This document shows positions 21,216-30,014 of a DNA stretch of 64,000 nucleotides, piece after piece. The notes beneath the pieces were generated by a model. That model saw only the letters and a list, made by a program, of their open reading frames with translations, was not told where the DNA came from and made no database searches. This DNA comes from Candida dubliniensis CD36 (Eukaryota > Ascomycota > Pichiomycetes > Serinales > Debaryomycetaceae), in assembly GCF_000026945.1 (NCBI RefSeq), contig NC_012860.1, positions 1,736,001 through 1,800,000 on the forward strand. Reading direction: 5' to 3'. Position 1 is the stretch's first letter, and every line of letters begins with the position of its first letter. A program made the translations under genes and the position numbers.

Positions 21216-21791
21216 ATGGTTTCATTCAAGTCATTAATCACTTTAGCTATTGCTGTTACTTCAGTTTCATCATTCAATTTATTACACGATGATAAAGGTT
21301 ATGCCATTTTACCTCCAACCAATATTGTTTTAGATCATTTAAAACAAGTTGGTAAAAAAGCCGTCACTACTCATTATGATGTTCTTAATACTATTAAAGA
21401 TGATGGAGAAATTGTTCATGTTAATTTGCATACTCATGAAACTAAATGTACTGGTAAATATGCTAAAGATTATGATAATTCTGTTTATGATAAATATAAT
21501 AAAAAACAATTATTTATTAGAACCATTGAAGATAGTTCATTAAAACAATGTTTGAATAAAGAATATGAAGCTGAAACCAGTGAATGTGGTTATGATTTTA
21601 TTGAATATAATTCTGCTTCTAATTGTTCAAGTGATGCTACTAAATATTCATGTCTTTTAGATGTTATGAAACAACAAGATGCTACTAAAAAATTAAAAGA
21701 TATGGATGATGTTCCAGCTCAAGTTAGATGTTACCATAAATTAGATCAAGCTACTAAAGCTGAAGTTGTTGGTGGTGCTTGTGCTAAATAA
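21216..21791 (+). CDS. Small secreted cysteine-containing protein of unknown function
   Basis: The 191-aa product starts with a clear signal peptide (MVSFKSLITLAIAVTSVSS, cleavage likely before FNLLHDD). The mature part is soluble, charged and holds seven cysteines (in KC-T, QC-L, EC-G, NC-S, SC-L, RC-Y and AC-A contexts), suggesting three disulfides plus a free cysteine. I see no GPI signal, transmembrane segment or Ser/Thr-rich stalk. One N-glycosylation sequon (NCS) is present. Codons are strongly biased to the A/T-ending set of highly expressed Candida genes and no CTG is evident. With its TATA box and pyrimidine-rich leader it looks like a regulated, well-expressed extracellular protein. 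I do not recognise the family. Confidence 0.85.
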   Translation: MVSFKSLITLAIAVTSVSSFNLLHDDKGYAILPPTNIVLDHLKQVGKKAVTTHYDVLNTIKDDGEIVHVNLHTHETKCTGKYAKDYDNSVYDKYNKKQLFIRTIEDSSLKQCLNKEYEAETSECGYDFIEYNSASNCSSDATKYSCLLDVMKQQDATKKLKDMDDVPAQVRCYHKLDQATKAEVVGGACAK

Positions 21792-22142
21792 ATGAATAAA
21801 AGAGATACTCAATAAGAATTAACGGTTTTTATTTAGTTTTCTTCTTTTGGTTGAACCAATGAACAAATATATATATATATAAGAATACATATGAATGAAT
21901 TAACATCTTTTAAAAAAATCATGTACTACTTAGTATAATTATTAAAATTCTATATTTATTTACAGAAAGGGAAAGTCAAAAGAGATAACAGTTTATCAAA
22001 TTGACACCTTGAATGAATGGAGGAAGGGAAGAAGGTGAAGGATACCAAAATCAAACTTAATATACAATGACAGTAGCAAGTTTTTATTTTATTTTTATTT
22101 ACAGATGACCGTGTGTGTTCAAAGAACCAACAAGAAATACTT
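21792..22142. other. Intergenic between convergent genes
   Basis: 351 bp of 3' flank containing (TA)n near 21871-21882. Nothing else recognised. Confidence 0.6.
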
Positions 22143-23366
22143 TTAAATAGCAACATCTCCAAGACCAATCATACCTTCAAATTTATAACCAACTCTACGA
22201 CTTGGTACTTTTATTGGTTCACCATTACCACTAATTGGTGAATATAAATAATATCCTAACAATGAATTAACCGAAGCTCTAATTTGTGCTTCTTTTAATG
22301 AAGATCCAATACCTTCACCAATTTTATCATTACCAACAAATACTCCAGCTAAAAATTGAGGATGAGCTGATAATCTACCGGTTTCAGCAATTAATCTAAT
22401 ACTAACAGGTTGTTTAAATTCTAATTTATCACATAATCTAATTAATTCACTAATTGGTCTTTTAAATTCAAACATTTGATCTAAAGGAATTTTTCTTGAT
22501 AAAATATGATCATTAATAAATTCTTTAGCTATTGATTCACCACAATGAGTATATAATCCTCCAATTATAGCTTTAACAGCTGAAGCATAAGCTAAATCTT
22601 GTTGAGATAATTTACCTTCTTCATCTATAATTTCTTCTATTCCAGTAACATTTTTGTAATTACCATTATTATTATAAAATTTATCTGATTTATCTTGATC
22701 ATAAAGATATCTTAATCTACCAAATTTCATAAATTCTGATTCTTGACCTAAAAATCTATCCAATTTACTAACTTCATCAATTTCAATGCCCCAACTTTTA
22801 CCTATTTCCAGTAATGTTAAATTACCCATTAATGAATCAATAGCAGCTTGATGGATTTTCATAGGTAATCGAGGATAATGAATTAATAAATATTCTGTAA
22901 CATAATATGATAATAATGATTTACCTAAAGTATTTAAACCAAAATTATTAGCTAATCCATCAGATTCTTCTGGTTTAGTAATTAAATTAAGACATTGAGA
23001 TAATGTAGCTAATTTAAATGATTTAGGCAATTGTAAACGATTATGTAATGCCACTAATGGAGGTGATTGTTTAGCTGATGATTCAGGTAATCTATGAGTA
23101 AATATATTATGTTTATAACTACCATAATCATCTATAGATTCATAAGTTGTTTTCAAAAATTTATTTGAATTTACTAAAGTTCCATTTAATTTTGATTTCG
23201 ATAAGTTATTTTTGACGATGATGGGGGTGGAAGTGGTGCTGTTGGTGCTATTGGTGCTGTTGGTGCTGGTGGTATTATGACAAATTGAAGAAAATGAAAC
23301 ACAACGTCTTGATATTTGATGTATTGTTGTTTTGGAATATATTTTTTGTATCAGAATTCTTAACAT
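22143..23366 (-). CDS. MRPL3: Mitochondrial large-subunit ribosomal protein Mrpl3/mL44 (RNase III-like fold and dsRBD)
   Basis: The 407-aa protein matches mL44. Residues 1-25 form a basic mitochondrial presequence (MLRILIQKIYSKTTIHQISRR). Residues 26-60 are Ser/Thr/Asn repeats (NSTNSTNST). The RNase III-like domain runs about 110-300 (NTLGKSLLSYYVTEYLLIHYPRLP, then DLAYASAVKAIIGGLYTHCGE), and a double-stranded-RNA-binding-like domain follows (VSIRLIAETGRLSAHPQFLAGVF). The acidic catalytic signature of true RNase III is not preserved, as expected for the ribosomal protein. The length is close to yeast Mrpl3 (390 aa). Confidence 0.9.
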   Translation of the reverse strand: MLRILIQKIYSKTTIHQISRRCVSFSSICHNTTSTNSTNSTNSTTSTPIIVKNNLSKSKLNGTLVNSNKFLKTTYESIDDYGSYKHNIFTHRLPESSAKQSPPLVALHNRLQLPKSFKLATLSQCLNLITKPEESDGLANNFGLNTLGKSLLSYYVTEYLLIHYPRLPMKIHQAAIDSLMGNLTLLEIGKSWGIEIDEVSKLDRFLGQESEFMKFGRLRYLYDQDKSDKFYNNNGNYKNVTGIEEIIDEEGKLSQQDLAYASAVKAIIGGLYTHCGESIAKEFINDHILSRKIPLDQMFEFKRPISELIRLCDKLEFKQPVSIRLIAETGRLSAHPQFLAGVFVGNDKIGEGIGSSLKEAQIRASVNSLLGYYLYSPISGNGEPIKVPSRRVGYKFEGMIGLGDVAI

Positions 23367-24070
23367 GATTAAATTAATATTCTCTTCCTAATTTCCCCTT
23401 CCAATGAAAAGCTAAAATAGTAAGACTTTTAATAACTGTGGGTGGTGAAAGATTTGTTGAAGAGAAAGAGAGGAAAATATTTTCATTAATAAAAATGGTT
23501 TTAAAAAAATTTTTTTTTTCTTTCTCTCATTCTTCAGCTTACGTAAGAAACGGTGTGGTATTATGTAAGACGATGGTTTCAACCTCTTGGGGATATGGAC
23601 ATCACTATTGGATTGAATAGGCACTGCTAAAGTGTTTTACTAGTAAAATCCTACGATAGAGTGATTGCCTCTGAAAGAATATACTGGAGAACAAGTTTAA
23701 TAATAAGAAGAGCAGCCCTTATTCCATACAAATCTTACCAAGAAGAAATGTGCTTGTACTGATCGTATTTATTACAGATTTCCTAAAAGACTGCTTATTC
23801 AGTATTGATGATTAATTTAATAATACCCCCTTTTATTTTCTTATCAAACCAAACACCTAAATCATGTTTTTGGCCAGTATAATCATTCAATTATTACTAC
23901 CATCACATAGAAGATAAGTCGTGTGAGAGAATCCAAAATATCTTTCTTCTTCACTCACTCTTTTCAACCAACCAAATTCAACTAGAAAAAAATTACCAAA
24001 CACCAAACCAAACCCAGCCAAAAACAATTTAATTAAATCAATTTTTTTATATTATCATATAATCATCATC
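23367..24070. other. Intergenic: divergent region between MRPL3 and the 63-aa gene
   Basis: 704 bp. Two overlapping short frames near 23412-23624 on opposite strands are chance. Poly-A/T and CCAAA-rich segments lie before the ATG at 24071. No element identified. Confidence 0.6.
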
Positions 24071-24262
24071 ATGGGTCATGCACCAAAATTAAGTTTTTCT
24101 GCTATAGCAGTTATGAGTTCAGTTCTTGTTATATATGTTGGTATTAAATCACCATTGAAAAATAAATGGGTTAGTGAAAATAGAATTAGTCCAAAAGCTG
24201 ATTTAGCATGGAGAAATAGTGCTGAAAAATGGGTTGAAGATCATAAAGGTAATAGATATTAA
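24071..24262 (+). CDS. 63-aa single-span membrane protein, probably mitochondrial, unknown function
   Basis: The short frame has a well-placed ATG after a CATCATC leader and a normal amino-acid composition. Residues 8-25 (SFSAIAVMSSVLVIYVGI) form one hydrophobic helix followed by a basic, then polar tail ending EKWVEDHKGNRY. This layout, a short amphipathic N-terminus, one helix and a charged tail, is common in small inner-membrane proteins of respiratory-complex assembly, but I cannot name a family. Lack of repeat content, moderate codon bias and isolation between two flanking genes argue that it is real. Confidence 0.65.
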   Translation: MGHAPKLSFSAIAVMSSVLVIYVGIKSPLKNKWVSENRISPKADLAWRNSAEKWVEDHKGNRY

Positions 24263-24570
24263 TTTAGTAATAAAATAATACTATAATATAGAGATAGATT
24301 GAAACACGAGCATAACTAATGGAAATGAACTATGGTTTTCCTATTTATGATGATGATGATGGATGGATGGATGGACAGGTAAAGAAATATACATCTATTC
24401 AATTTATTTTATTTATTTATATCTTTACTACTCATAAAAAGATTGTAATGTACGTCAATTAAAGAGAATAAATTAATGTAAAATATAATCTCTTCCTTTT
24501 TCTTTGTCTATAAATTGTATAAAAGAATATATCATGCTATATGTATATAATAACGGAGACCCATTCATTT
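24263..24570. other. Intergenic between convergent genes
   Basis: 308 bp with a GATGATGATGATGGATGGATGGATGG-type short tandem stretch near 24347-24376. No gene. Confidence 0.6.
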
Positions 24571-25935
24571 TCAACCTTGTTTAGGAAGTCTAGTTTCCAA
24601 TTCAATATCTTGATTCAGTAAATCTTGATCTTTATAAAGTTCAACCCAATCAGATTCTAATTTGATAAAACACCAAATCCAACGTCTAAATATTTCTAAA
24701 GTTTCAACTAAAGCATAACCTAATGAATAAGCATCATAACCAAATAAAAATGTTGAAAAAATATAAATAAATTTAATTTTCTCTTTCTTCAATTCTTCAT
24801 TAATTATAAATAATTTTAAAATCCAAATATATCGTAATATAAAATCAGCCACTATAGCAATATAATAAATTAATTTTGGTAATGCCAATTGATTCCTTAA
24901 AATCTGGAATTGATAATTAGTAAGAGAAGTTTTCCTTCTACTTGGAAAGATAAGGACCAATAATCCATCAAATAATTCTAAATGCCAATCCATTTTAATA
25001 TCCCATATAAATGAATAAGTTGAATTTATTGCAAGGGCAAAATATAACCAATTATTTAAATGATTTAATTTAAGTAATAATTCCCCATTAGTTTTTTCTT
25101 CTTCAGTAGCATTCAATAACATTCTTTTAAGTAATACATTAACCAACAATGGACCTAACCCAGTGAAATATTTAATTAAATTAAATAAATGTTGTTTTTG
25201 ACCAGTCAATTTATATTCAAACCAACATTGTTTAATACGAATCCAACTAGGAATCGATAATATCATTGATTCAAATTTATAATTATATCCAATATTACTA
25301 TCAAACCAATAATTCCAAAAAACTAATCCTAAATCATTTATCACTCGAGAATAAGAAACTAAACTATCACTAATTAAAATATCATTAGTTCTCATAGTTT
25401 GACTATTAATATTTCCTTTAATAATTCTTTTAATCGTAGTGAAAATTCGAATTTGACCTGGTGAATAACAATTTTTGAAAAAAAGTTTATAAATTGTCAT
25501 AAATAATGAAATTAAAGGTAATGCATAAAATAATGGGGCTAACCAAGGAATATTAGCAATTGATTTATAAATTATCCAACATATAATATTAATTATTGAA
25601 ACAAATTTTAAGCTTGACCAAATTCCTTTAATTAATCGATCATTTTCATGTGAATCACTAGGTAAAAATGCTGCATATTCACCTAATGATTCATTATTTT
25701 GATTGTTAGTAGTTTCATGATTATGCAGTCGATCATCTAAATGAGTATAATTATGTGGTGTATATGATAATTTTAATAGCTGCAATACATTAATTGTGGT
25801 AAAATTAGTTAATAGTAAATTTAATATCAACCATAATATTAATCCAAAATGAATTGAAAATGTTACTCTAAATGATAATGGTATGAAATCATTAAATAAT
25901 ATTTCATGAGTTTGATTAGGTGTTTCTTCACCCAT
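24571..25935 (-). CDS. ERD1: Erd1-like Golgi membrane protein with EXS domain
   Basis: The 454-aa polytopic protein has about eight hydrophobic spans starting at residues 20-40 (FSIHFGLILWLILNLLL). The C-terminal EXS region contains WDIKMDWHLELF, YIAIVADFILRYIWILKL and ETLEIFRRWIWCFIKLESDWV, the pattern shared by Erd1, Xpr1 and Syg1. Erd1 is needed to retain HDEL-bearing ER proteins and to recycle Golgi glycosyltransferases and luminal phosphate. There is no SPX domain at the N-terminus, which favours Erd1 over Syg1/Pho90-type proteins. It is longer than yeast Erd1 (362 aa) because of a loop at about residues 75-100. Confidence 0.85.
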   Translation of the reverse strand: MGEETPNQTHEILFNDFIPLSFRVTFSIHFGLILWLILNLLLTNFTTINVLQLLKLSYTPHNYTHLDDRLHNHETTNNQNNESLGEYAAFLPSDSHENDRLIKGIWSSLKFVSIINIICWIIYKSIANIPWLAPLFYALPLISLFMTIYKLFFKNCYSPGQIRIFTTIKRIIKGNINSQTMRTNDILISDSLVSYSRVINDLGLVFWNYWFDSNIGYNYKFESMILSIPSWIRIKQCWFEYKLTGQKQHLFNLIKYFTGLGPLLVNVLLKRMLLNATEEEKTNGELLLKLNHLNNWLYFALAINSTYSFIWDIKMDWHLELFDGLLVLIFPSRRKTSLTNYQFQILRNQLALPKLIYYIAIVADFILRYIWILKLFIINEELKKEKIKFIYIFSTFLFGYDAYSLGYALVETLEIFRRWIWCFIKLESDWVELYKDQDLLNQDIELETRLPKQG

Positions 25936-28092
25936 TATTTTTTTTTTTTTTTTGGTTTCCTTCTTGTATGCTAGTATGTGGTGCTAATAGTTAGGAATTG
26001 TTTTTCTATTATTGAAAAGATATGATTAATGAATCCTTAATTTAGTCCAATGAAGGGGACTTTCTAGAGTAAATTCAAAATAGTAGTTAGTTAGTTAGTT
26101 ATATAAAGTTGAAAAAAGTTTTTATTTATTTGACCAGCCGCAATCCAAGGAAGTTTGGCAGGAAAAAAAAAAAAAAAAATATGTAAACAAAAACATATAA
26201 TAAAAATAGATATAGTTGCTACCATAACTTCTTGGATACAAAAAGCACTTGTTGTTATTCAATTCCTAACAAACGATATACCATAAATATTCCAAAATAC
26301 TAAAATGAAATACTTTAAACCATTTATTAAAACAAGTTGTGTTGTGGGTAAAGTGTTGTCAAATTGAACAAAACAAAAGTCGTGTAAGCATGTACATATT
26401 TGAAATTATTACACGAGGAAAAATAAATTGATATTTAAATGTTTTAACTTCTTTTTTTTTGATTAGTGTGTTTTTAACAGTAAGATATTTATGGACTATA
26501 TAATGCCATGGTACTATATACATGCAAGTATACCTGCCCTGACGTAGCAATTCTCAATGCGTACGTTCAGCAGTTCACTTAAAATAATTTATAATGTAAT
26601 GATTTTTATATCGGATTTCCATTAGTATTCAATTCTTCTAACTCAGGTTAAACCACTTATTGTGAATGGTTATACATTTGACTCCTTTTACCAGTGATAA
26701 TATTCACCTAGAATGACTTCAAGTAATATATAGTACCATCAGAAGAGGTCTCTTTGACTCATCCGGTTTTTATGGGATGATTTAATTGGATTCCGTTTAT
26801 TTGCTTTTTTACAAGCACTTATCGACTAATAAATATTATCAAAAATTTTAGGACGTTAGTATTAGATTAACTATTGATTAGTTTCAATCTGATACTCTTA
26901 CTTTTACTTTACTATTTTATACTTGAATTGATGAAATATATATACATATATTACTTTTTTTATAATCACTATTGCTCATTTATGCAAAACCTTGTAGAAA
27001 GAGTATATCCAGAATTCATTTGGTTAATAAGAATTGAGTTTATTCTCAAGTTCTAACAAGATGGAAAACTAATCTTTCAGTTTAATTAACAATAAAACAT
27101 GACTTCAGACGTGATCAATAAAGAACACGATTTTATAAAAAAAGTTTTAATCATAAAAAATTCATGATTAGCATGGAAAAACATCATTAGTCAAGTTTAT
27201 TTATGAAAAAAACTGGAAATAGAAAATATATTCCCTCTTTATTAGATGAACCAAAAGTAAACTCAATCCAAAAAAAAAAAGATGTAGAAATTCATGCTGG
27301 TGGTCAAGAAGGCAATCTACAAACAAAACAAAACAAAACCACAACTCAATTCATTGTTGGAAGTATTGAAACTGATATATTTAATGGCAGGAAAGAATAG
27401 CTTTCTATATCAACCAAACAATTAAAAAAATTAAATTTATAATCTGTAATTATTGAAAATGTTAGTAAACTAAACCCTTTTAATCTCAATTATATATCCT
27501 TTGTTGCTCTTCTTTTTCTTATAATATATAGATCAGAATTTTCAGTGTTTGGCTAATAAAATCGAATCGGTCATTGTCCTGAAAAGGAGCCTCCGTTTGG
27601 GGCGACAGCTTGTCATCATTTATATATGGTGAAAAAAAAAAAGGAAAGAAGCAAGATCCAATTAATGAATTAAAACATACAAATTGTATTAAAATCTATT
27701 GATATATATATACATGTATACCAATCTAAAATAGTAATGAAGAAAGGAAAGAAAAGAAAAGTGGTTGAAAATTTTTCATTTTTTTTAATCAACCAGATTT
27801 TATAAACAGGTAGGATTTGGTTTTGATAATTGCGATGCCAAACAAACTTCTGCTGTATGTACACGACCCGTAGCTCTTCCATAATTGCAAAAAAAAAAAA
27901 AAACACACACCATAAAGCCCTAAAATTTGGTTATAACATCTCCAATTGAATAACACATCCCATAAAGAATTATTAACAACTTCCCTCCTAGATAACGTAT
28001 AAATAAATTACTTGATAAATAATACAATTAACTTTACAACACTATATATCTATCTATATTATCAAACAAATCAATATTCTTGAAACTATTTC
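25936..28092. other. Intergenic: ERD1 upstream region and RRP17 3' flank
   Basis: 2.16 kb with no convincing gene. Frames at 26359-26550, 26874-27056, 27203-27400 and 27670-27906 are 60-78 codons and look like translated AT-rich DNA. The stretch contains GTTA repeats (TTAGTTAGTTAGTTAT near 26090-26101) and several A-runs. Confidence 0.6.
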
Positions 28093-28872
28093 TTACCTTT
28101 TTGCCTTTGCTTTTGATTTTGATTTCTCTTTACGAACATTTTCTCTACGTTCTGATTTAGTTAAATATCTGAATTTCTTCTTTTTTTGTTTTATTAGATT
28201 AGGTTTAGCAACTCCACATATCACAGCATAATTCTTGGCTCGTTCAATCGATTTTTCTAAGACTTGATCTGATTTAGCAAGATTAACATTATTTAATTTA
28301 GCCAATTGTTTAAGTTTTTCTTCAGTATCAACTGTATTTGGATTATCTAATGATTCTACTACTACTGTTGTTTCATCATCTATTATGGCACCATTGGTAA
28401 TATTGGATAATGATGGATCTTGTTTATATATTTCTGTATGATGTAAAATCCCTTTCAATGGGTTTTCTGTATTCTTTCCCTCATCAACTTCTTCATGTTC
28501 ATCTTCTTGAAACCCACTCCATTCTTCATTGTCATTGCTATTGTCATCAGATTGGTCAAATCCAATATCATTATTTATTGCAGCAATTTCTTGAGCAGTC
28601 TTATTAAATTGTTGTAGTTGATTTTGTAAATCTCGTTCACGTTCTTGTTTCAATTGTTTACGTTCTTCAATTTTAGCTAACCTTTCTTGTTCTTTATGAA
28701 ATTCTTGAGCTTTTTTCTGTCGTTGTACTTTACGTTTATGAAATCCAGTTAAATATTCTTGACGAGATTCTTTATCAAATACAACTTCATCAACTAAATG
28801 TTTCTTTTGTTTTTGTTGAATATATTTCTTCCCTCCAGTTAAAATTTCTCTATTCTTCTTGATTCCTGCCAT
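28093..28872 (-). CDS. RRP17: Ribosome biogenesis nuclease Rrp17 (Nol12 family)
   Basis: The 259-aa basic nucleolar protein fits Rrp17/Nol12, a factor for 5' processing of 27S pre-rRNA in 60S assembly, reported to have 5'-3' exonuclease activity. The diagnostic block is near the N-terminus, DEVVFDKESRQEYLTGFHKR, followed by a Lys/Arg/Glu/Gln coiled coil (about 50-100). The middle is acidic and the C-terminus ends in a strongly basic KKKKFRYLTKSERRENVRKE stretch and a KSKAKAKR tail, as in the family. It is divergent from LRP1. Confidence 0.9.
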   Translation of the reverse strand: MAGIKKNREILTGGKKYIQQKQKKHLVDEVVFDKESRQEYLTGFHKRKVQRQKKAQEFHKEQERLAKIEERKQLKQERERDLQNQLQQFNKTAQEIAAINNDIGFDQSDDNSNDNEEWSGFQEDEHEEVDEGKNTENPLKGILHHTEIYKQDPSLSNITNGAIIDDETTVVVESLDNPNTVDTEEKLKQLAKLNNVNLAKSDQVLEKSIERAKNYAVICGVAKPNLIKQKKKKFRYLTKSERRENVRKEKSKSKAKAKR

Positions 28873-29029
28873 TATTAATGAGCACTTATACTAATTACTT
28901 TAAACTAAAATCAACTTTATTGGTGTTATTGCTGTGGGTAATACATTTTTTTAACAAGTTTTTTTTTTTTTTTTTTTTTTTCATCACATATTCATTTCAT
29001 ACACACACACATACAAATTGTTTACCCAC

Positions 29030-29037
29030 CTCATCTC
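29030..29037 (-). promoter_or_regulatory. PAC-like motif in the RRP17/LRP1 divergent promoter
   Basis: Read on the minus strand this is GAGATGAG, the PAC element of ribosome-biogenesis promoters, here about 97 bp upstream of the LRP1 ATG and 158 bp upstream of the RRP17 ATG. An A/T-rich AAATTTTGA stretch beside it is a poor RRPE match. Both genes act in rRNA processing, so co-regulation is plausible. Confidence 0.5.
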
Positions 29038-29133
29038 TCAAAATTTAGGAAGAAGAAAAAAAAAAAGAGTGGCCCAAATAGAATCCAGTTGAACTTTCTA
29101 ACTAAACATCAATCAAATATCAAAAACCTAAAA

Positions 29134-29805
29134 ATGGAAAACATAGACAATTTAAAACTATATATAAACTCATTATCACAATCAATATCAAATTATGAAC
29201 AATCATTAACCCCTTTACAAAACAAACAATTATCCGATATGATTGTAAATATCAATACTACATCTGAAGAACAACAAATTCAAATATTAAATAATTTTGC
29301 TTATATTTTAATATCAACATTATTTAGTTATTTAAAATCACTTGGTATTGATACTGATTCTCATCCTATAAAAATGGAATTAACAAGAATTAAATCATCA
29401 ATGAATCGATTGAAAAATATTAAGAATGAAATAAATGGTGATACCAATAAACAACAAAATGAAGAGGAAAAGAAAAAATTGTTGAAACTGAAAGAATATT
29501 TATCAAGAACTTTAGGTATAAGAGATGTTGGACTGAGTATTGATGTTAAATCAAAAGGTACTTCTGCTATAAGTAATCAAAATTTCCAAGGGAAACATAC
29601 AAAATTTAATGATGATGATGAAGAAGAAGAGGAAGATAAGAAACAATTAGAATCTAAACAAGATGATTTGAAAAATAATAACAATAATAAGGTACTGAAA
29701 AAATCCAAAAATAAAAAATCAACCAATACCAGTAAAATAACTAAACCAAAATCAAATAAAAAATCAATGACAAAGAATAGTAGTAAAAAGGATAAGAATA
29801 AATAG
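29134..29805 (+). CDS. LRP1: Lrp1/Rrp47 nuclear exosome cofactor (Sas10/C1D family)
   Basis: The 223-aa product has the C1D/Sas10 helical domain in residues 1-115: MENIDNLKLYINSLSQSISN, ILNNFAYILISTLFSYLKSLGID, HPIKMELTRIKSSMNRLKNIK. Rrp47 binds Rrp6 and the exosome for 3' processing of rRNA, snRNA and snoRNA. The C-terminal third is acidic and then very Lys/Asn/Ser-rich, as in yeast Lrp1, and likely binds RNA. I use the ATG at 29134; 15 upstream in-frame codons start at another ATG (29089) but add nothing like the family. Confidence 0.9.
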   Translation: MENIDNLKLYINSLSQSISNYEQSLTPLQNKQLSDMIVNINTTSEEQQIQILNNFAYILISTLFSYLKSLGIDTDSHPIKMELTRIKSSMNRLKNIKNEINGDTNKQQNEEEKKKLLKLKEYLSRTLGIRDVGLSIDVKSKGTSAISNQNFQGKHTKFNDDDEEEEEDKKQLESKQDDLKNNNNNKVLKKSKNKKSTNTSKITKPKSNKKSMTKNSSKKDKNK

Positions 29806-29934
29806 TAGTATAGTATACATATATAATTATGTGTATGTGTATGTATATTTAAATTTATTTCTAAAAGTAAACTAGTGATAATAATGATCACCATGAAATC
29901 AACCACCCCCAACTAAACTAATATATTAATAAAC

Positions 29935-29978
29935 CTTGAATTAAACTTGAATTAAACTTGAACTAAACTTGAACTGAA
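29935..29978. repeat. 11-bp tandem repeat, four copies
   Basis: The unit CTTGAATTAAA occurs four times in a row, the last two with one or more substitutions (CTTGAACTAAA, CTTGAACTGAA), followed by a GAAAT repeat. It lies in the 209-bp space between the convergent LRP1 and IRE1 stops. Confidence 0.85.
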
Positions 29979-30014
29979 ATGAAATGAAATGATCTCTCTC
30001 CCCCCTCTTTAATT

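Noticed and set aside
27203..27400. 65-codon plus-strand frame in the ERD1-RRP17 spacer
   Set aside because: Driven by A-runs, no motif, no support from context.
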